From positions 40,018 through 104,017 of the forward strand of contig JAKVJW010000009.1 in NCBI GenBank assembly GCA_022486815.1: 64,000 nucleotides of DNA. Direction: 5' to 3'. This DNA is from Prevotella sp. (GTDB taxonomy: Bacteria; Bacteroidota; Bacteroidia; Bacteroidales; Bacteroidaceae). How positions within the stretch are numbered: position 1 is the stretch's first letter; every line of letters starts with the position of its first letter. A model generated the notes under the pieces. The model made no database searches. It saw nothing but the letters and a program-made list of their open reading frames with translations, and was not told the DNA's origin. The position numbers and the translations under genes were made by a program. Shown here in pieces: positions 34,991 through 44,380 of the stretch.

Positions 34991-36757
34991 ATGAATATGA
35001 AAAAATATATTAGTTTTCTGGCAGTACTTGCATTCACGTTCTCTTTCACATCCTGCAATGATATGCTGGATCTGGATAACGACGGACATATCACGATGAA
35101 GGGTGTGTTTAGTGACAGAAACAATACGATGGGATACCTGAATTCTTGTTATAATTATAGAAACGGGATGGGATTGGATATTGCTTCACTGACAGATGAG
35201 GCTGTTGATTCCCGTTCACTGAATGCAGGTTCAAATTATCAATATTGGTATAATACAGGTCTCACCATGGACAATTTCGGAGCATATAGTTTTGACGGAC
35301 AACCCTGGACAAAATTCTATGAGGGAATAAGAAAGTGCAATGTGTTCCTGGCGAATATACCTACAGCTACTGCTTTTGGGACAGATACCGAAAAAGCAGG
35401 ATGGAAAGCTCAGGCTTATGTTCTTCGTGCTTTTTATTATCTGGAATTGTTCAAACGTTATGGTCAAATACCATTGGCAACAAATGATTTTGGAACCAAT
35501 TATGATTATACTAAAGCAAAAAAAGCAAAAGTAGGAGATGTAGTCAGGCAAATATTGGCTGATTGCGATTCAGCTCTAAAAGTGAAGGACGCAGATGACG
35601 GTTTTTCATGGAATATCCGTGATAATCAGAATGGTGTTATGACTCGCGCCGTGGCGTATGCAGTGAAATCTGAAGCTATACTTTTTGCGGTAAGTCCTCT
35701 GTTTGATGATGGTACCTATACCTGGAAAGATGCATTGAATATAACAAAAGATGCATTATATCAATGTCTGACACATGGCTATTCTCTATGGACAGTTGCT
35801 TCACCAAATGCTCAGAATGCATACGCTTCATATTTCCTTGCTACTCCGTATGATAAGAGGAATACAGATAAGGAGACGATTTATGCGATTGACGGACAGC
35901 AATCGGTCTGGTCATGGTTTGGTTTACCTACGAATGACGGAGCTCAGGAAGCTGGTATATGCCCGTCTCAAGAGTTGGTAGACTCATACGAGATGTCCAA
36001 CGGTCAGGCTCCTGTTCTTGGGTATAGCGATGCAGAACATTTGCATCCGATTATTAATCAGTCTTCCGGTTATAATCCGGAAAATCCTTATGCTAATCGT
36101 GATCCGCGTTTCTATGCTTCTGTATACTATAATGGTGCTCTGCGTTATCTTGATCAGCCTGATGGGCGTGAGGTGCAGACCTGCGAAGGGGGAGCGGAAG
36201 GTATAGACAGGTCTTCGGTTACTCATACACAGACAGGTTATTATTTAAGGAAATTCAATGATTACAGGTCTTCAAAATATTCTAATTATGATGGCTATAA
36301 CAGAATCTTCCGTCTGGCTGAATTATATATGAATTTTGCTGAGGCTGCGTATGAAGCCGGTGATCCTGATACGAAAGTGAATATTGGAGGTGGAATGTCT
36401 CTTTCAGCCCGTGATGCAGTGGACGCAATACGCGAAAGAGCAGGTATGCCGGATCTGCCTTCTGGACTGTCTAAATCTGATTTTGAAAAAAGATATAGAA
36501 ATGAACGGAGGATAGAATTCGCTTTTGAAGGGAAACGCTATTTCGATGTACGTCGCTGGAAGACCCTTGACAACTTTAAAGTGATAACGGGTATGGATAT
36601 CAAAATGAATGGTAATACACCTGTTTATAAACGATTCAATTTTGATGATCGGGTGACTACAACGGATAAATACTTGCTCTATCCTCTGGAACGGTCAGAA
36701 GTAACAAAGATGTTTAATTTTACCGGTCAGGATTGGCAGAATCCAGGATGGAAATAA
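34991..36757 (+). CDS. SusD-like glycan-binding lipoprotein (pair 2)
   Basis: 588 residues, with a signal peptide and lipobox FTSCND, lipidated cysteine 22 (Cys in MNMKKYIS frame). The helical core includes AQAYVLRAFYYLELFKRYGQ, and the C-terminus has RRIEFAFEGKRYFDVRRW followed by GQDWQNPGW. These are RagB/SusD family signatures. It lies 29 bases after its susC partner. The sequence is clearly distinct from the SusD of pair 1 outside these cores, so the two caps should recognise different epitopes or chain lengths. The gene is followed after 17 bases by the SGBP-like lipoprotein. Confidence 0.94.
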   Translation: MNMKKYISFLAVLAFTFSFTSCNDMLDLDNDGHITMKGVFSDRNNTMGYLNSCYNYRNGMGLDIASLTDEAVDSRSLNAGSNYQYWYNTGLTMDNFGAYSFDGQPWTKFYEGIRKCNVFLANIPTATAFGTDTEKAGWKAQAYVLRAFYYLELFKRYGQIPLATNDFGTNYDYTKAKKAKVGDVVRQILADCDSALKVKDADDGFSWNIRDNQNGVMTRAVAYAVKSEAILFAVSPLFDDGTYTWKDALNITKDALYQCLTHGYSLWTVASPNAQNAYASYFLATPYDKRNTDKETIYAIDGQQSVWSWFGLPTNDGAQEAGICPSQELVDSYEMSNGQAPVLGYSDAEHLHPIINQSSGYNPENPYANRDPRFYASVYYNGALRYLDQPDGREVQTCEGGAEGIDRSSVTHTQTGYYLRKFNDYRSSKYSNYDGYNRIFRLAELYMNFAEAAYEAGDPDTKVNIGGGMSLSARDAVDAIRERAGMPDLPSGLSKSDFEKRYRNERRIEFAFEGKRYFDVRRWKTLDNFKVITGMDIKMNGNTPVYKRFNFDDRVTTTDKYLLYPLERSEVTKMFNFTGQDWQNPGWK

Positions 36758-36774
36758 CCTTAAATATTATAAAG

Positions 36775-37863
36775 ATGAAACATTTGAAAATTATAATAAT
36801 GGCCGTTCTTTCCATATTTACCTTTGCGGCTTGCAATGATGACAATGGGGAGGGGAGTATGAGTCCGGTAACCAATGTTACGGCAACTCCATTTATCGGT
36901 AGTGTAAAACTGTCGTGGACTATTCCTTCTGACAGTAATTATTATTATACGTTGATTACATACAATAATTCAGATGGGCAGGTCGTTCACAAGAAGGTAG
37001 GCCGATATGATGCTAAGCAAGGAGTGACGACTGCGACGGTCGGTGGTTTTAAAGATACCAATGCTCACGACTTTGTTTTGACTGCATTTAGTTTTTCGGG
37101 TGCATCTTCTTCTGGTGTGAAAGTGACAGGAAAATCGGAGGATATCTCTACTGCTAAAGATTATGTCTTGAGTACAGTCAAAGTAGATCCTGATAATGGA
37201 GGAGCTAAGGTAAAATGGACAAACGAATCTGGAATTGATGTAAAACTGATTATCAGTTATAAAGATATGAAAGATGCAGATATCTGTGATACCGCGGAAG
37301 CTCAGAAAAGTGATAGTGTAGTATTGACTGGAATGCAAAATACAACGGATGTTACAGTTATCGCTTTTAATGTAAAGGATGGTGTCAAAACTTCTCCAAA
37401 ATCTTATTCCGTTACACCAATCATGAATCCTGATGATATAATCAAGAGTGGTGTTGAGTATCTTACCCTGAATACCGGAGGATGGCAGAATCAATTTAAT
37501 CTATCTCAGGATAATCCATACAATCAATATGAATATACGATTGTTACGACTGGTGGTGATCCGTTTATCTATATAAATCCTTTAAAATCACCAAGAGCCG
37601 GTACCGTATTGAAGTTCAGGTATAAAGCTTCACAAGATTGGGTACTCGAGTTGTTCTGGGTTGATGCCGGCGGTGGGGCCGCTGGAGGGCGTTCTACAAG
37701 GGTGCTGATTCCAGCATCTTCTTCATGGACAACTTTCACCCACGATTATGGTCCGGAAATGAACAAGTATAACTGGCATGGCAATCCTGGTGATTTCTTC
37801 AGGATGGATTGGGGTGATAACGGTGGAGTCACCATCAATATGAGGAATATCCATTTGGAATAG
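36775..37863 (+). CDS. putative surface glycan-binding protein (SGBP) lipoprotein
   Basis: A lipoprotein of 362 residues with a lipobox FAAC, lipidated cysteine 20. Residues 30-215 look like two fibronectin-III-like or Ig-like beta domains (VTNVTATPFIGSVKLSWTIP and a second VDPDNGGAKVKWTNESG). Residues 225-362 form a distinct C-terminal beta-sandwich rich in Trp, Tyr and Gly (GGWQNQFNLSQDNPYNQYEY; WVLELFWVDAGGGAAGG; FFRMDWGD), a likely glycan-binding module. Position right after SusD, lipidation and domain style are those of PUL SGBPs. It has no recognised catalytic motif. An open frame extends back to 36733, but only the ATG at 36775 leads into the signal peptide. Confidence 0.75.
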   Translation: MKHLKIIIMAVLSIFTFAACNDDNGEGSMSPVTNVTATPFIGSVKLSWTIPSDSNYYYTLITYNNSDGQVVHKKVGRYDAKQGVTTATVGGFKDTNAHDFVLTAFSFSGASSSGVKVTGKSEDISTAKDYVLSTVKVDPDNGGAKVKWTNESGIDVKLIISYKDMKDADICDTAEAQKSDSVVLTGMQNTTDVTVIAFNVKDGVKTSPKSYSVTPIMNPDDIIKSGVEYLTLNTGGWQNQFNLSQDNPYNQYEYTIVTTGGDPFIYINPLKSPRAGTVLKFRYKASQDWVLELFWVDAGGGAAGGRSTRVLIPASSSWTTFTHDYGPEMNKYNWHGNPGDFFRMDWGDNGGVTINMRNIHLE

Positions 37864-37873
37864 TAAATAAAAG

Positions 37874-37908
37874 TGACAGGAAGTATTCTTAGGAGTACTT
37901 CTCTGTCA
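37874..37908 (+). terminator. imperfect hairpin after the SGBP gene
   Basis: TGACAGGAAGTA (37874-37885) pairs with TACTTCTCTGTCA (37896-37908) with one bulged base. The following TTT is short. It could attenuate transcription between the susCD/SGBP genes and the enzyme genes, giving more transporter than enzyme mRNA. Confidence 0.5.
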
Positions 37909-37950
37909 TTTATGTATTAATACAAAAATAATGCAATAGCAGATTCAATC

Positions 37951-39987
37951 ATGATCATGAATGATAATCATAACAGATTTACTTCTCTTTTTATTATAAG
38001 TTTATTAATGATAATGTGGCTCTCGCCTGTCAGAATGTATTCTCAGACGCAGTCCACAAATACCGATATCTATCCGGATACATGGGTAGGTACTGACGCT
38101 TTGGGGCGTAAAATGCCTACCTCAAAAGAAGTGGGAGCGTTGAAGACAGATAAAAAACGTACTGTAGGAATATTCTATATTACATGGCATGATGAAGGGA
38201 AATATAAGATAGGAGTTCCTTATAAGGCTGATGTAACAAAAGTCCTGAATGCTGATCCTAACGCCCGCAAGGATGGAAAGAACAAGGAATGGACCATTGA
38301 TTCCTATCATTGGGGAGAACCTGAATATGGTTATTTCCTGAGTCAGGATGAATATGTTATCCGTCATGATATGTCAATGCTGGCAGATGCCGGTGTGGAT
38401 GTGATCGTCCTCGACGTGACGAATGCCGTGTTGTATTGGGATGAATGGAAGGTTTTGTTCCGTACTATGGAAAAGATGAAGAGTGAAGGCAATCGGGTTC
38501 CGAAATTCTGCTTCTGGGCCTTTAACGGGAATGTCATCACGGTGGTACAACGGTTGTTTGAAGGTGTTTACAAACAGAACAAATACCGTGACCTTTGGTT
38601 GATGTGGGACGGGAAACCTCTGCTGTTGTGTAATTTCAATCCGACCCTTGATGCGAATGGCAGTGTAAAGAGTGAAAATCCTAACTATGATCCCGATGCT
38701 GCTGTTGATCCCGGCAATCCACATTATAAGGATCCTGACTATTGTAACAGATACTATACTGACTATACGCAGGAGGTGAAGAATTTCTTTACGATGCGTA
38801 ATATGTGGTGGGGATATTATGAATGGGCCGGGAAACGCTATGTCGGCAAGGAGGACAACTGGTGCTTCGGCTATCAGATGAATGATCCGAATGTGGCGAA
38901 ATTGCCACCTGCTGAACTGGCAGCTAAACATGACGGACACTTGGAAGAGGCAGCTGTAACGCCTGCCCAGCATCCTATATCTATGGTTGGCAAGAGTTGG
39001 CGCAAGTCCACGGGGGAACCACCATTGAATGACAAGGACTTGCCACAACCGACGGAAGTGCCTTGGCTTCATAAGACCGTTGCTAATCCCCAGGGATATG
39101 GCATTTATTTCCAGGATCGCTGGAATGATGCCTTGAAGGCTGATCCTGATTTTATCTTCCTGAATGACTGGAATGAATGGACAGCGGGGAAATACACATC
39201 TGGTAAGGATCCGTCAGGTAAAGAGAATGGGCCGGTGGACTTTATGGGACGTAAGAATCCTTTCTATTTCGTAGACCAGTATAACTCAGAGTTCAACCGT
39301 ACGATCGAACCGATGAAAGGTGGATATACGGATAACTATTATATGCAGATGGTTCAGAATATACGCCGGTATAAAGGTGTGCGTCCGATACCTGAATGCA
39401 AGGGAATCAGGAAGATGCAGATGGATGGCAGATTTGGCAAGTGGAAGTCGGTGTCTCCTGAATACTTGGATACAAAAGGTGATATTGTGCACCGTAATCA
39501 TAATGGTTATGGAGGTAACCATTATGTAAATGATTCCGGACGCAATGATATTATCAAGTCTAAAGTAGCAGTGGATGCGAAAAATGTTTATTTCTATGTG
39601 GAAACTGCGGACAAGTTATCTCCCTATACAGGGAAGAACTGGATGTTGCTGCTCATAGATGCAGACCACAATTCTGATACGGGATGGTATGGATATGATT
39701 ATATCGTAAACTATAGAGTCAATGATTCTCATTCCACGACACTGATGAGGTATGATCAGGCAAGCAAGAAATGGAGATTAGTGAAAAATATAGTTTACAG
39801 GCAATCTGGATCTCAGATGGAGCTGTCTGTGCCTCGCAGATCTCTGGGATTGAAAGGAGATACATTCTATTTTGATTTCAAGTGGGCGGATCATCCTGCT
39901 GACCTGAAGAATCCTATATCATTCTGTATAAACGGAGACACCGCTCCTAACCGCCGATTTAACTATCGTTGTATATGGATAAAATGA
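37951..39987 (+). CDS. GH71/99-like protein with C-terminal CBM9-like domain (paralogue 2)
   Basis: A secreted protein of 678 residues, paralogous to the one at 20362. The shared blocks are DTWVGTDALGRKMP at the start, LADAGVDVIVLDVTN near residue 150, FLNDWNEWTAGKY with Trp407, Asn408 and Glu409, and the C-terminal NDSGRNDIIKSKVAVDAKNV with GDTAPNRRFNYR at the very end. It carries about 75 extra residues, mainly a tyrosine-rich and proline-rich insert between about 225 and 370 that is absent in paralogue 1. The WNE motif sits at a barrel strand end where GH99-like enzymes place acidic catalytic residues. The function of this branch is unknown to me. The next gene starts inside its stop codon (ATGA at 39984). 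Confidence 0.72.
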   Translation: MIMNDNHNRFTSLFIISLLMIMWLSPVRMYSQTQSTNTDIYPDTWVGTDALGRKMPTSKEVGALKTDKKRTVGIFYITWHDEGKYKIGVPYKADVTKVLNADPNARKDGKNKEWTIDSYHWGEPEYGYFLSQDEYVIRHDMSMLADAGVDVIVLDVTNAVLYWDEWKVLFRTMEKMKSEGNRVPKFCFWAFNGNVITVVQRLFEGVYKQNKYRDLWLMWDGKPLLLCNFNPTLDANGSVKSENPNYDPDAAVDPGNPHYKDPDYCNRYYTDYTQEVKNFFTMRNMWWGYYEWAGKRYVGKEDNWCFGYQMNDPNVAKLPPAELAAKHDGHLEEAAVTPAQHPISMVGKSWRKSTGEPPLNDKDLPQPTEVPWLHKTVANPQGYGIYFQDRWNDALKADPDFIFLNDWNEWTAGKYTSGKDPSGKENGPVDFMGRKNPFYFVDQYNSEFNRTIEPMKGGYTDNYYMQMVQNIRRYKGVRPIPECKGIRKMQMDGRFGKWKSVSPEYLDTKGDIVHRNHNGYGGNHYVNDSGRNDIIKSKVAVDAKNVYFYVETADKLSPYTGKNWMLLLIDADHNSDTGWYGYDYIVNYRVNDSHSTTLMRYDQASKKWRLVKNIVYRQSGSQMELSVPRRSLGLKGDTFYFDFKWADHPADLKNPISFCINGDTAPNRRFNYRCIWIK

Positions 39988-42746
39988 GATATTATCATTC
40001 TTTTTCATCATGGAAAAGCATTGTGATCCTTATAGGGTTTGCATGTTTTGCGACGATTGATTCTGATGCATCCAGACAATTGAAGGTTGGTGATCTGACC
40101 TGTGAGCATCTGATCGATCCTCCTGTCATAGATGTTCTTCATCCTCGTTTGTCCTGGATAGATCAAGTGACATCGGATCGTGTGCGTGGAGAGGAGCAGA
40201 CAGCTTATCAGATTTGTGTAGCCTCTTCGAAAAAGTTGCTTGAGAAAGGGAAAGCAGATATATGGGATACCGGTAAGGTTTTCTCTGCAAATTCCTATCT
40301 GATCCCGTTTGAGGGCAAGTGTTTGAAATCTGGATGTGATTATTGGTGGAGAGTGAAAGTATGGGATTATACGGGTAAGCCTTCTCTATGGAGCAAACCC
40401 GGACATTGGGGAATGGGATTACTGTCTTCTTCTGAATGGAAAGCACGGTGGATCGGTGCTCCCTGGGAGGGGGCAGCTCCGCTGTTGCGTAAAGATTTTA
40501 AGGTGAAGAGGCATATCGTATCGGCAAAAGTATTTGTCTCTGGATTGGGATACTTTGAACTGTATCTCAACGGTCACCGGGTGGGTAATGACTATCTGGT
40601 ACCTAACTTTACGGACTATACTTATCGGAAAGATCTGAAAACAGCTGCTTTATCATTAGATGATCATTTTCGTTCTTACAGGGTGATGTATCTGTCTTAT
40701 CCTGTGACTTCTCTTTTAAAGAAGGGAGAAAATACAATAGGTGTTATACTGGGTAATGGTTTTTATGATTGCCATGGTCATTGGGTCTGTTCTTTCGGAC
40801 ATCCTTGTTTGTTATGTCAGGTTGAACTCACCTATTCTGATGGTCATCGGGAACTTGTCTGTTCTGATGAGACCTGGAAAGCCAGACCTTCTGCCATCGT
40901 CATGAACGGAGTGTATGATGGAGAGATCTATGATGCTAATCGCGAGACTCCCGGATGGTCTGCCACATCTTGTGATGACCGTTCGTGGCAGGCTGTGCGG
41001 TTGAGTGATCCTCCACTTGGAAAACTGACGGCACAGATGTCACCTTCAGATAAGATTATGGAAAGACTGCATCCTGTCTCTTTGAAGCGACAGTCGGATG
41101 GGAGTTACCTGGTGGATTTTGGAAAGGAAATATCCGGTTGGATTCATTTCAGAAATATCAGGGGACGTCAGGGTGACACGCTGAATGTGAAATATATCTG
41201 TGAATCTCCGTTAGGTGTTCAGAAATATATATTCAAGGGAGACCGGCCGGTATCTTATGCTCCACGGTTTACATGGTATGTCTTCAGCAAGGCTGTTATT
41301 AAGGGCGTTGACCATCTTTCTCCGAAGGATGTGGTTGTAGAAGCTGTAAATACAGATGTAAAACTGACGGCTCAATTTTATACTTCCAATCAACTGTTCA
41401 ATCGGATCAATGCTATCTGGCAACGTTCCCAGATGGATAATATGCATGGTTGTATTGCCAGTGATTGCCCTCACCGGGAGCGTTCTCCTTATACCGGTGA
41501 CGGACAGGTATCTTGCGCAATGGTAATGGACAATTTTGATGCGGCAGCCTTCTATCAGAAATGGGTCCGGGATATACGTGATGCTCAGAATACGGAAACC
41601 GGTTATGTTCCGAACGGTGCACCCTGGCAACCCGGATGCGGAGGAGGTGTAGCTTGGGGAGCGGCTATGAACATCATACCGTGGGAGTACTATCTGCATT
41701 ATGGTGACTTGAAAATGCTGGAAGATAATTTCTTTGCAATGAAGGAACAGATGAGATACATGCTCACGTGGCTTACTCCGGATGGCACTATGTGGGAGAA
41801 GAAAACAAGTCAGAATGTTACAACACCAAACTATTGGTTGAATCTGGGTGATTGGGCTCCTCCTTTCGGACTTCCGTCTGAGGAACTCGTTCATACGTTC
41901 TACCTGTGGCGGTGTGCCACAATTACAGCTAAGGCTGCAAGGGCATTGCACCGTAGTTCTGACGAACAGTATTATTCTGAAATTGCAGAAAAGGTAAGGG
42001 ATGCTTTCAATAAAAAGTTTTATAAGTCGGATACCCATACTTATGGTGATTTCGGAAGTAACATCTTTGCATTGGTCATGGGTGTGCCGGAAGACCGCTA
42101 CCAGGCCGTATGTACTACTTTACGTCATGAGATTGCAGACCAGTATAAGGGACACCTTAATACCGGTATGTTCGGAACAAAGTTTTTCTTCAATGCGCTT
42201 ACCGATAATGGGATGAACGATCTGGCATACGGGGCGATGAACAAAACTGATTTCCCGAGTTATGGCAACTGGATCAGACAAGGGGCTACCACTACCTGGG
42301 AACAGTGGAATGGACAAGACTCTCATAACCACCCTATGTTCGGAGGCGGACTCACATGGTTCTCCAGAAAACTTGCCGGGGTGAACGTAGATGAGGAAAA
42401 TCCAGGATACAAACATTTCTATATCAGGCCTGTTCTTACGGATAGCCTGAGTCATGTCTATTATTCGAACCTTATTCCATACGGTAAGATCGTATCTGAA
42501 ATTATCCGTGTCCCTGATGGTATCGAGATGAATGTCCGTGTTCCTGTAGGCAGTTTCGCTACAGTTTATCTCCCTTCGGAAGATGAAAAAACTATTTTGG
42601 AATCAGGACATACCTTGTCGGAAATTCCTCAGATCCGGGTGAAGGATATTTCAAATGGATATACGGTTTGTGATGTCCGCCAAGGAACTTATCGGTTCCA
42701 TATAAAAAAGAATCCAATTCATGCAGGAAGTTCTATATCAAAATAA
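39984..42746 (+). CDS. GH78-family alpha-L-rhamnosidase, full length
   Basis: A full-length GH78 enzyme of about 920 residues. An N-terminal membrane-like signal is followed by LKVGDLTCEHLIDPPVIDV, the usual GH78 opening, then accessory beta domains (EWKARWIGAPWEGAAPLLRK) and the (alpha/alpha)6 catalytic barrel. The canonical motif is intact: DCPHRERSPYTGD with Asp494 and Glu499 when numbered from the ATG at 39984. That ATG overlaps the preceding TGA as ATGA, which favours it over an alternative start at 39969. A C-terminal beta domain closes the protein. It would remove alpha-L-rhamnose. It contrasts with the shorter GH78 at 15378 whose acid motif is altered. Confidence 0.93.
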   Translation: MRYYHSFSSWKSIVILIGFACFATIDSDASRQLKVGDLTCEHLIDPPVIDVLHPRLSWIDQVTSDRVRGEEQTAYQICVASSKKLLEKGKADIWDTGKVFSANSYLIPFEGKCLKSGCDYWWRVKVWDYTGKPSLWSKPGHWGMGLLSSSEWKARWIGAPWEGAAPLLRKDFKVKRHIVSAKVFVSGLGYFELYLNGHRVGNDYLVPNFTDYTYRKDLKTAALSLDDHFRSYRVMYLSYPVTSLLKKGENTIGVILGNGFYDCHGHWVCSFGHPCLLCQVELTYSDGHRELVCSDETWKARPSAIVMNGVYDGEIYDANRETPGWSATSCDDRSWQAVRLSDPPLGKLTAQMSPSDKIMERLHPVSLKRQSDGSYLVDFGKEISGWIHFRNIRGRQGDTLNVKYICESPLGVQKYIFKGDRPVSYAPRFTWYVFSKAVIKGVDHLSPKDVVVEAVNTDVKLTAQFYTSNQLFNRINAIWQRSQMDNMHGCIASDCPHRERSPYTGDGQVSCAMVMDNFDAAAFYQKWVRDIRDAQNTETGYVPNGAPWQPGCGGGVAWGAAMNIIPWEYYLHYGDLKMLEDNFFAMKEQMRYMLTWLTPDGTMWEKKTSQNVTTPNYWLNLGDWAPPFGLPSEELVHTFYLWRCATITAKAARALHRSSDEQYYSEIAEKVRDAFNKKFYKSDTHTYGDFGSNIFALVMGVPEDRYQAVCTTLRHEIADQYKGHLNTGMFGTKFFFNALTDNGMNDLAYGAMNKTDFPSYGNWIRQGATTTWEQWNGQDSHNHPMFGGGLTWFSRKLAGVNVDEENPGYKHFYIRPVLTDSLSHVYYSNLIPYGKIVSEIIRVPDGIEMNVRVPVGSFATVYLPSEDEKTILESGHTLSEIPQIRVKDISNGYTVCDVRQGTYRFHIKKNPIHAGSSISK

Positions 42747-42754
42747 AAAATCTA

Positions 42755-44374
42755 ATGATGAAAAAATATACCAGAATCTTATTGATGTTATTTATGCTGT
42801 CCCTTACATCTGCCAAGATCTATGGGAAAGTCAGTATCGTACCGTTACCGGTAAGTGTTGTGGAACACCCAGGTGAATTTAGACTGCACAGGGGGTTGAT
42901 AATAGGTTACTCAGATAGGTCTCTGTATGATGCAGCTGTATACTTGAGAGGCATATTGTCATCGCCGACAGGTTATACCATGCGGCTGAAGAAGGGACGT
43001 GGAGACATCAGTCTTGTATTGCGCAGACCTTCAGGGGCAGATGACGAAAGTTATACCCTGTCTGTGACTGGCAAGAGAATTATTGTGAAAGCTGGAAGTT
43101 ACAGAGGAGTGATAGACGGTATTTCCTCTTTGCGACAACTTTTGCCGGATGAGATAGAATCTTCGGGTATTGCGCGCAATGTGAAATGGACGATACCGGA
43201 TGTTGAGATTGCAGATCGTCCTGCTTATCGGTGGAGAGGTCTGATGCTGGATGTCGCCCGGCATTTCTATACTAAGAAGGAAGTGGAACACTTTCTGGAC
43301 ATGATGGCTTTGTATAAGTTTGATAAACTCCACTGGCACCTCACGGACAGCCAGGGCTGGAGAATAGAGATTAAGAAATATCCTCTTCTTACCCGGAACG
43401 GTGCCTGGCGTAAACCGATAGATATTGATCAGAACTGCATGAACAGAGTGCGGACTGAGAAAAATCCTGACTTTATCATCCCACCTGGCAGATTCAAGGT
43501 CGTCAATGGGGATTCTCTTTATGGAGGATACTATACTCAGAAAGATATCAGGGAAATTGTCAAATATGCGGCAGTACGGGGCATTGATGTGATTCCGGAG
43601 ATTGATATGCCTGGTCATAGTGATGCTGCGATTGCAAGTTATCCTTATCTCTCCTGTTTCGACAATCCACATTCCGGATCTTCTATCTGTCCGGGGAAAG
43701 ACTCTACGATGGAGTTCTGCAAGAATGTGTACAAGGAAATCTTTAGTATGTTTCCTTATCACTATGTTCATATCGGAGGAGATGAAGTGGACAAGACCAA
43801 CTGGAAGAAGTGCTCTTATTGCCAGTCACGTATCAAATCGGAAGGTTTGGCTTCAGAGGAGGAATTGCAATCCTGGTTCGTTCATCAGATGGAACATTTT
43901 TTCAATGCCCATGGCAGGCGCTTGATCGGCTGGGATGAGATATTGGAAGGAGGACTGTCTCCGACGGCTACAGTAGACTGGTGGCGCAGTGAATTTGGAG
44001 ATGTGGTGAAGAAAACGACAGACCATGGCAATGAGGTAATATTGTGTCCTACTTCTTTCTGCTATTTCGACTATTCTCAAGATAACAATACTTTGAAAAG
44101 GTTGTATCTCGGGAATATTCTTCCAACCGGACTTTCTGACAGTCAGAAAAAACTCATAAAAGGTATGCAGGCTAATATATGGACCGAACAGATCCCGTCT
44201 GAAAAACGTTTGCAGTTTATGGTATTTCCGCGTGCCTTGGCTTTGGCTGAACGCGCATGGACAAAGTCTGACCTGCAGTCGTGGGACAGTTTTTCCGGTC
44301 GTCTTCCAGAGCAGTTGAGAAGACTGGACGTGATGAAAGTAAACTATAGGACATTGAATTCTGAAATTAAATAA
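42755..44374 (+). CDS. GH20 beta-N-acetylhexosaminidase
   Basis: GH20 enzymes release terminal beta-GlcNAc or beta-GalNAc by substrate-assisted catalysis. The 539-residue protein has a Sec signal (1-25), an N-terminal GH20b-type domain (SIVPLPVSVVEHPGEFRL), and the barrel with YRWRGLMLDVARHFYTKKEV, LHWHLTDSQGWRIEI and the catalytic pair Asp343-Glu344 in HIGGDEVDKTNW. Conserved Trp residues near the end (ANIWTEQIP) close the site. It lies nine bases after GH78. Its presence in a rhamnosidase-rich locus is notable because pectic and arabinogalactan glycans do not carry HexNAc; it may act on another part of the substrate. Confidence 0.93.
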   Translation: MMKKYTRILLMLFMLSLTSAKIYGKVSIVPLPVSVVEHPGEFRLHRGLIIGYSDRSLYDAAVYLRGILSSPTGYTMRLKKGRGDISLVLRRPSGADDESYTLSVTGKRIIVKAGSYRGVIDGISSLRQLLPDEIESSGIARNVKWTIPDVEIADRPAYRWRGLMLDVARHFYTKKEVEHFLDMMALYKFDKLHWHLTDSQGWRIEIKKYPLLTRNGAWRKPIDIDQNCMNRVRTEKNPDFIIPPGRFKVVNGDSLYGGYYTQKDIREIVKYAAVRGIDVIPEIDMPGHSDAAIASYPYLSCFDNPHSGSSICPGKDSTMEFCKNVYKEIFSMFPYHYVHIGGDEVDKTNWKKCSYCQSRIKSEGLASEEELQSWFVHQMEHFFNAHGRRLIGWDEILEGGLSPTATVDWWRSEFGDVVKKTTDHGNEVILCPTSFCYFDYSQDNNTLKRLYLGNILPTGLSDSQKKLIKGMQANIWTEQIPSEKRLQFMVFPRALALAERAWTKSDLQSWDSFSGRLPEQLRRLDVMKVNYRTLNSEIK

Positions 44375-44380
44375 CTTGTT

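Noticed and set aside
36733..36775. Longer start for the SGBP-like protein
   Set aside because: The extra residues sit before the signal peptide and overlap the susD 3' end; only the ATG at 36775 gives a proper lipobox export signal.
20362..39987. Calling the two GH71/99-like proteins endo-alpha-mannosidases
   Set aside because: Only the fold-type motifs match; the rest of the locus gives no mannose context and the start regions differ from GH99.
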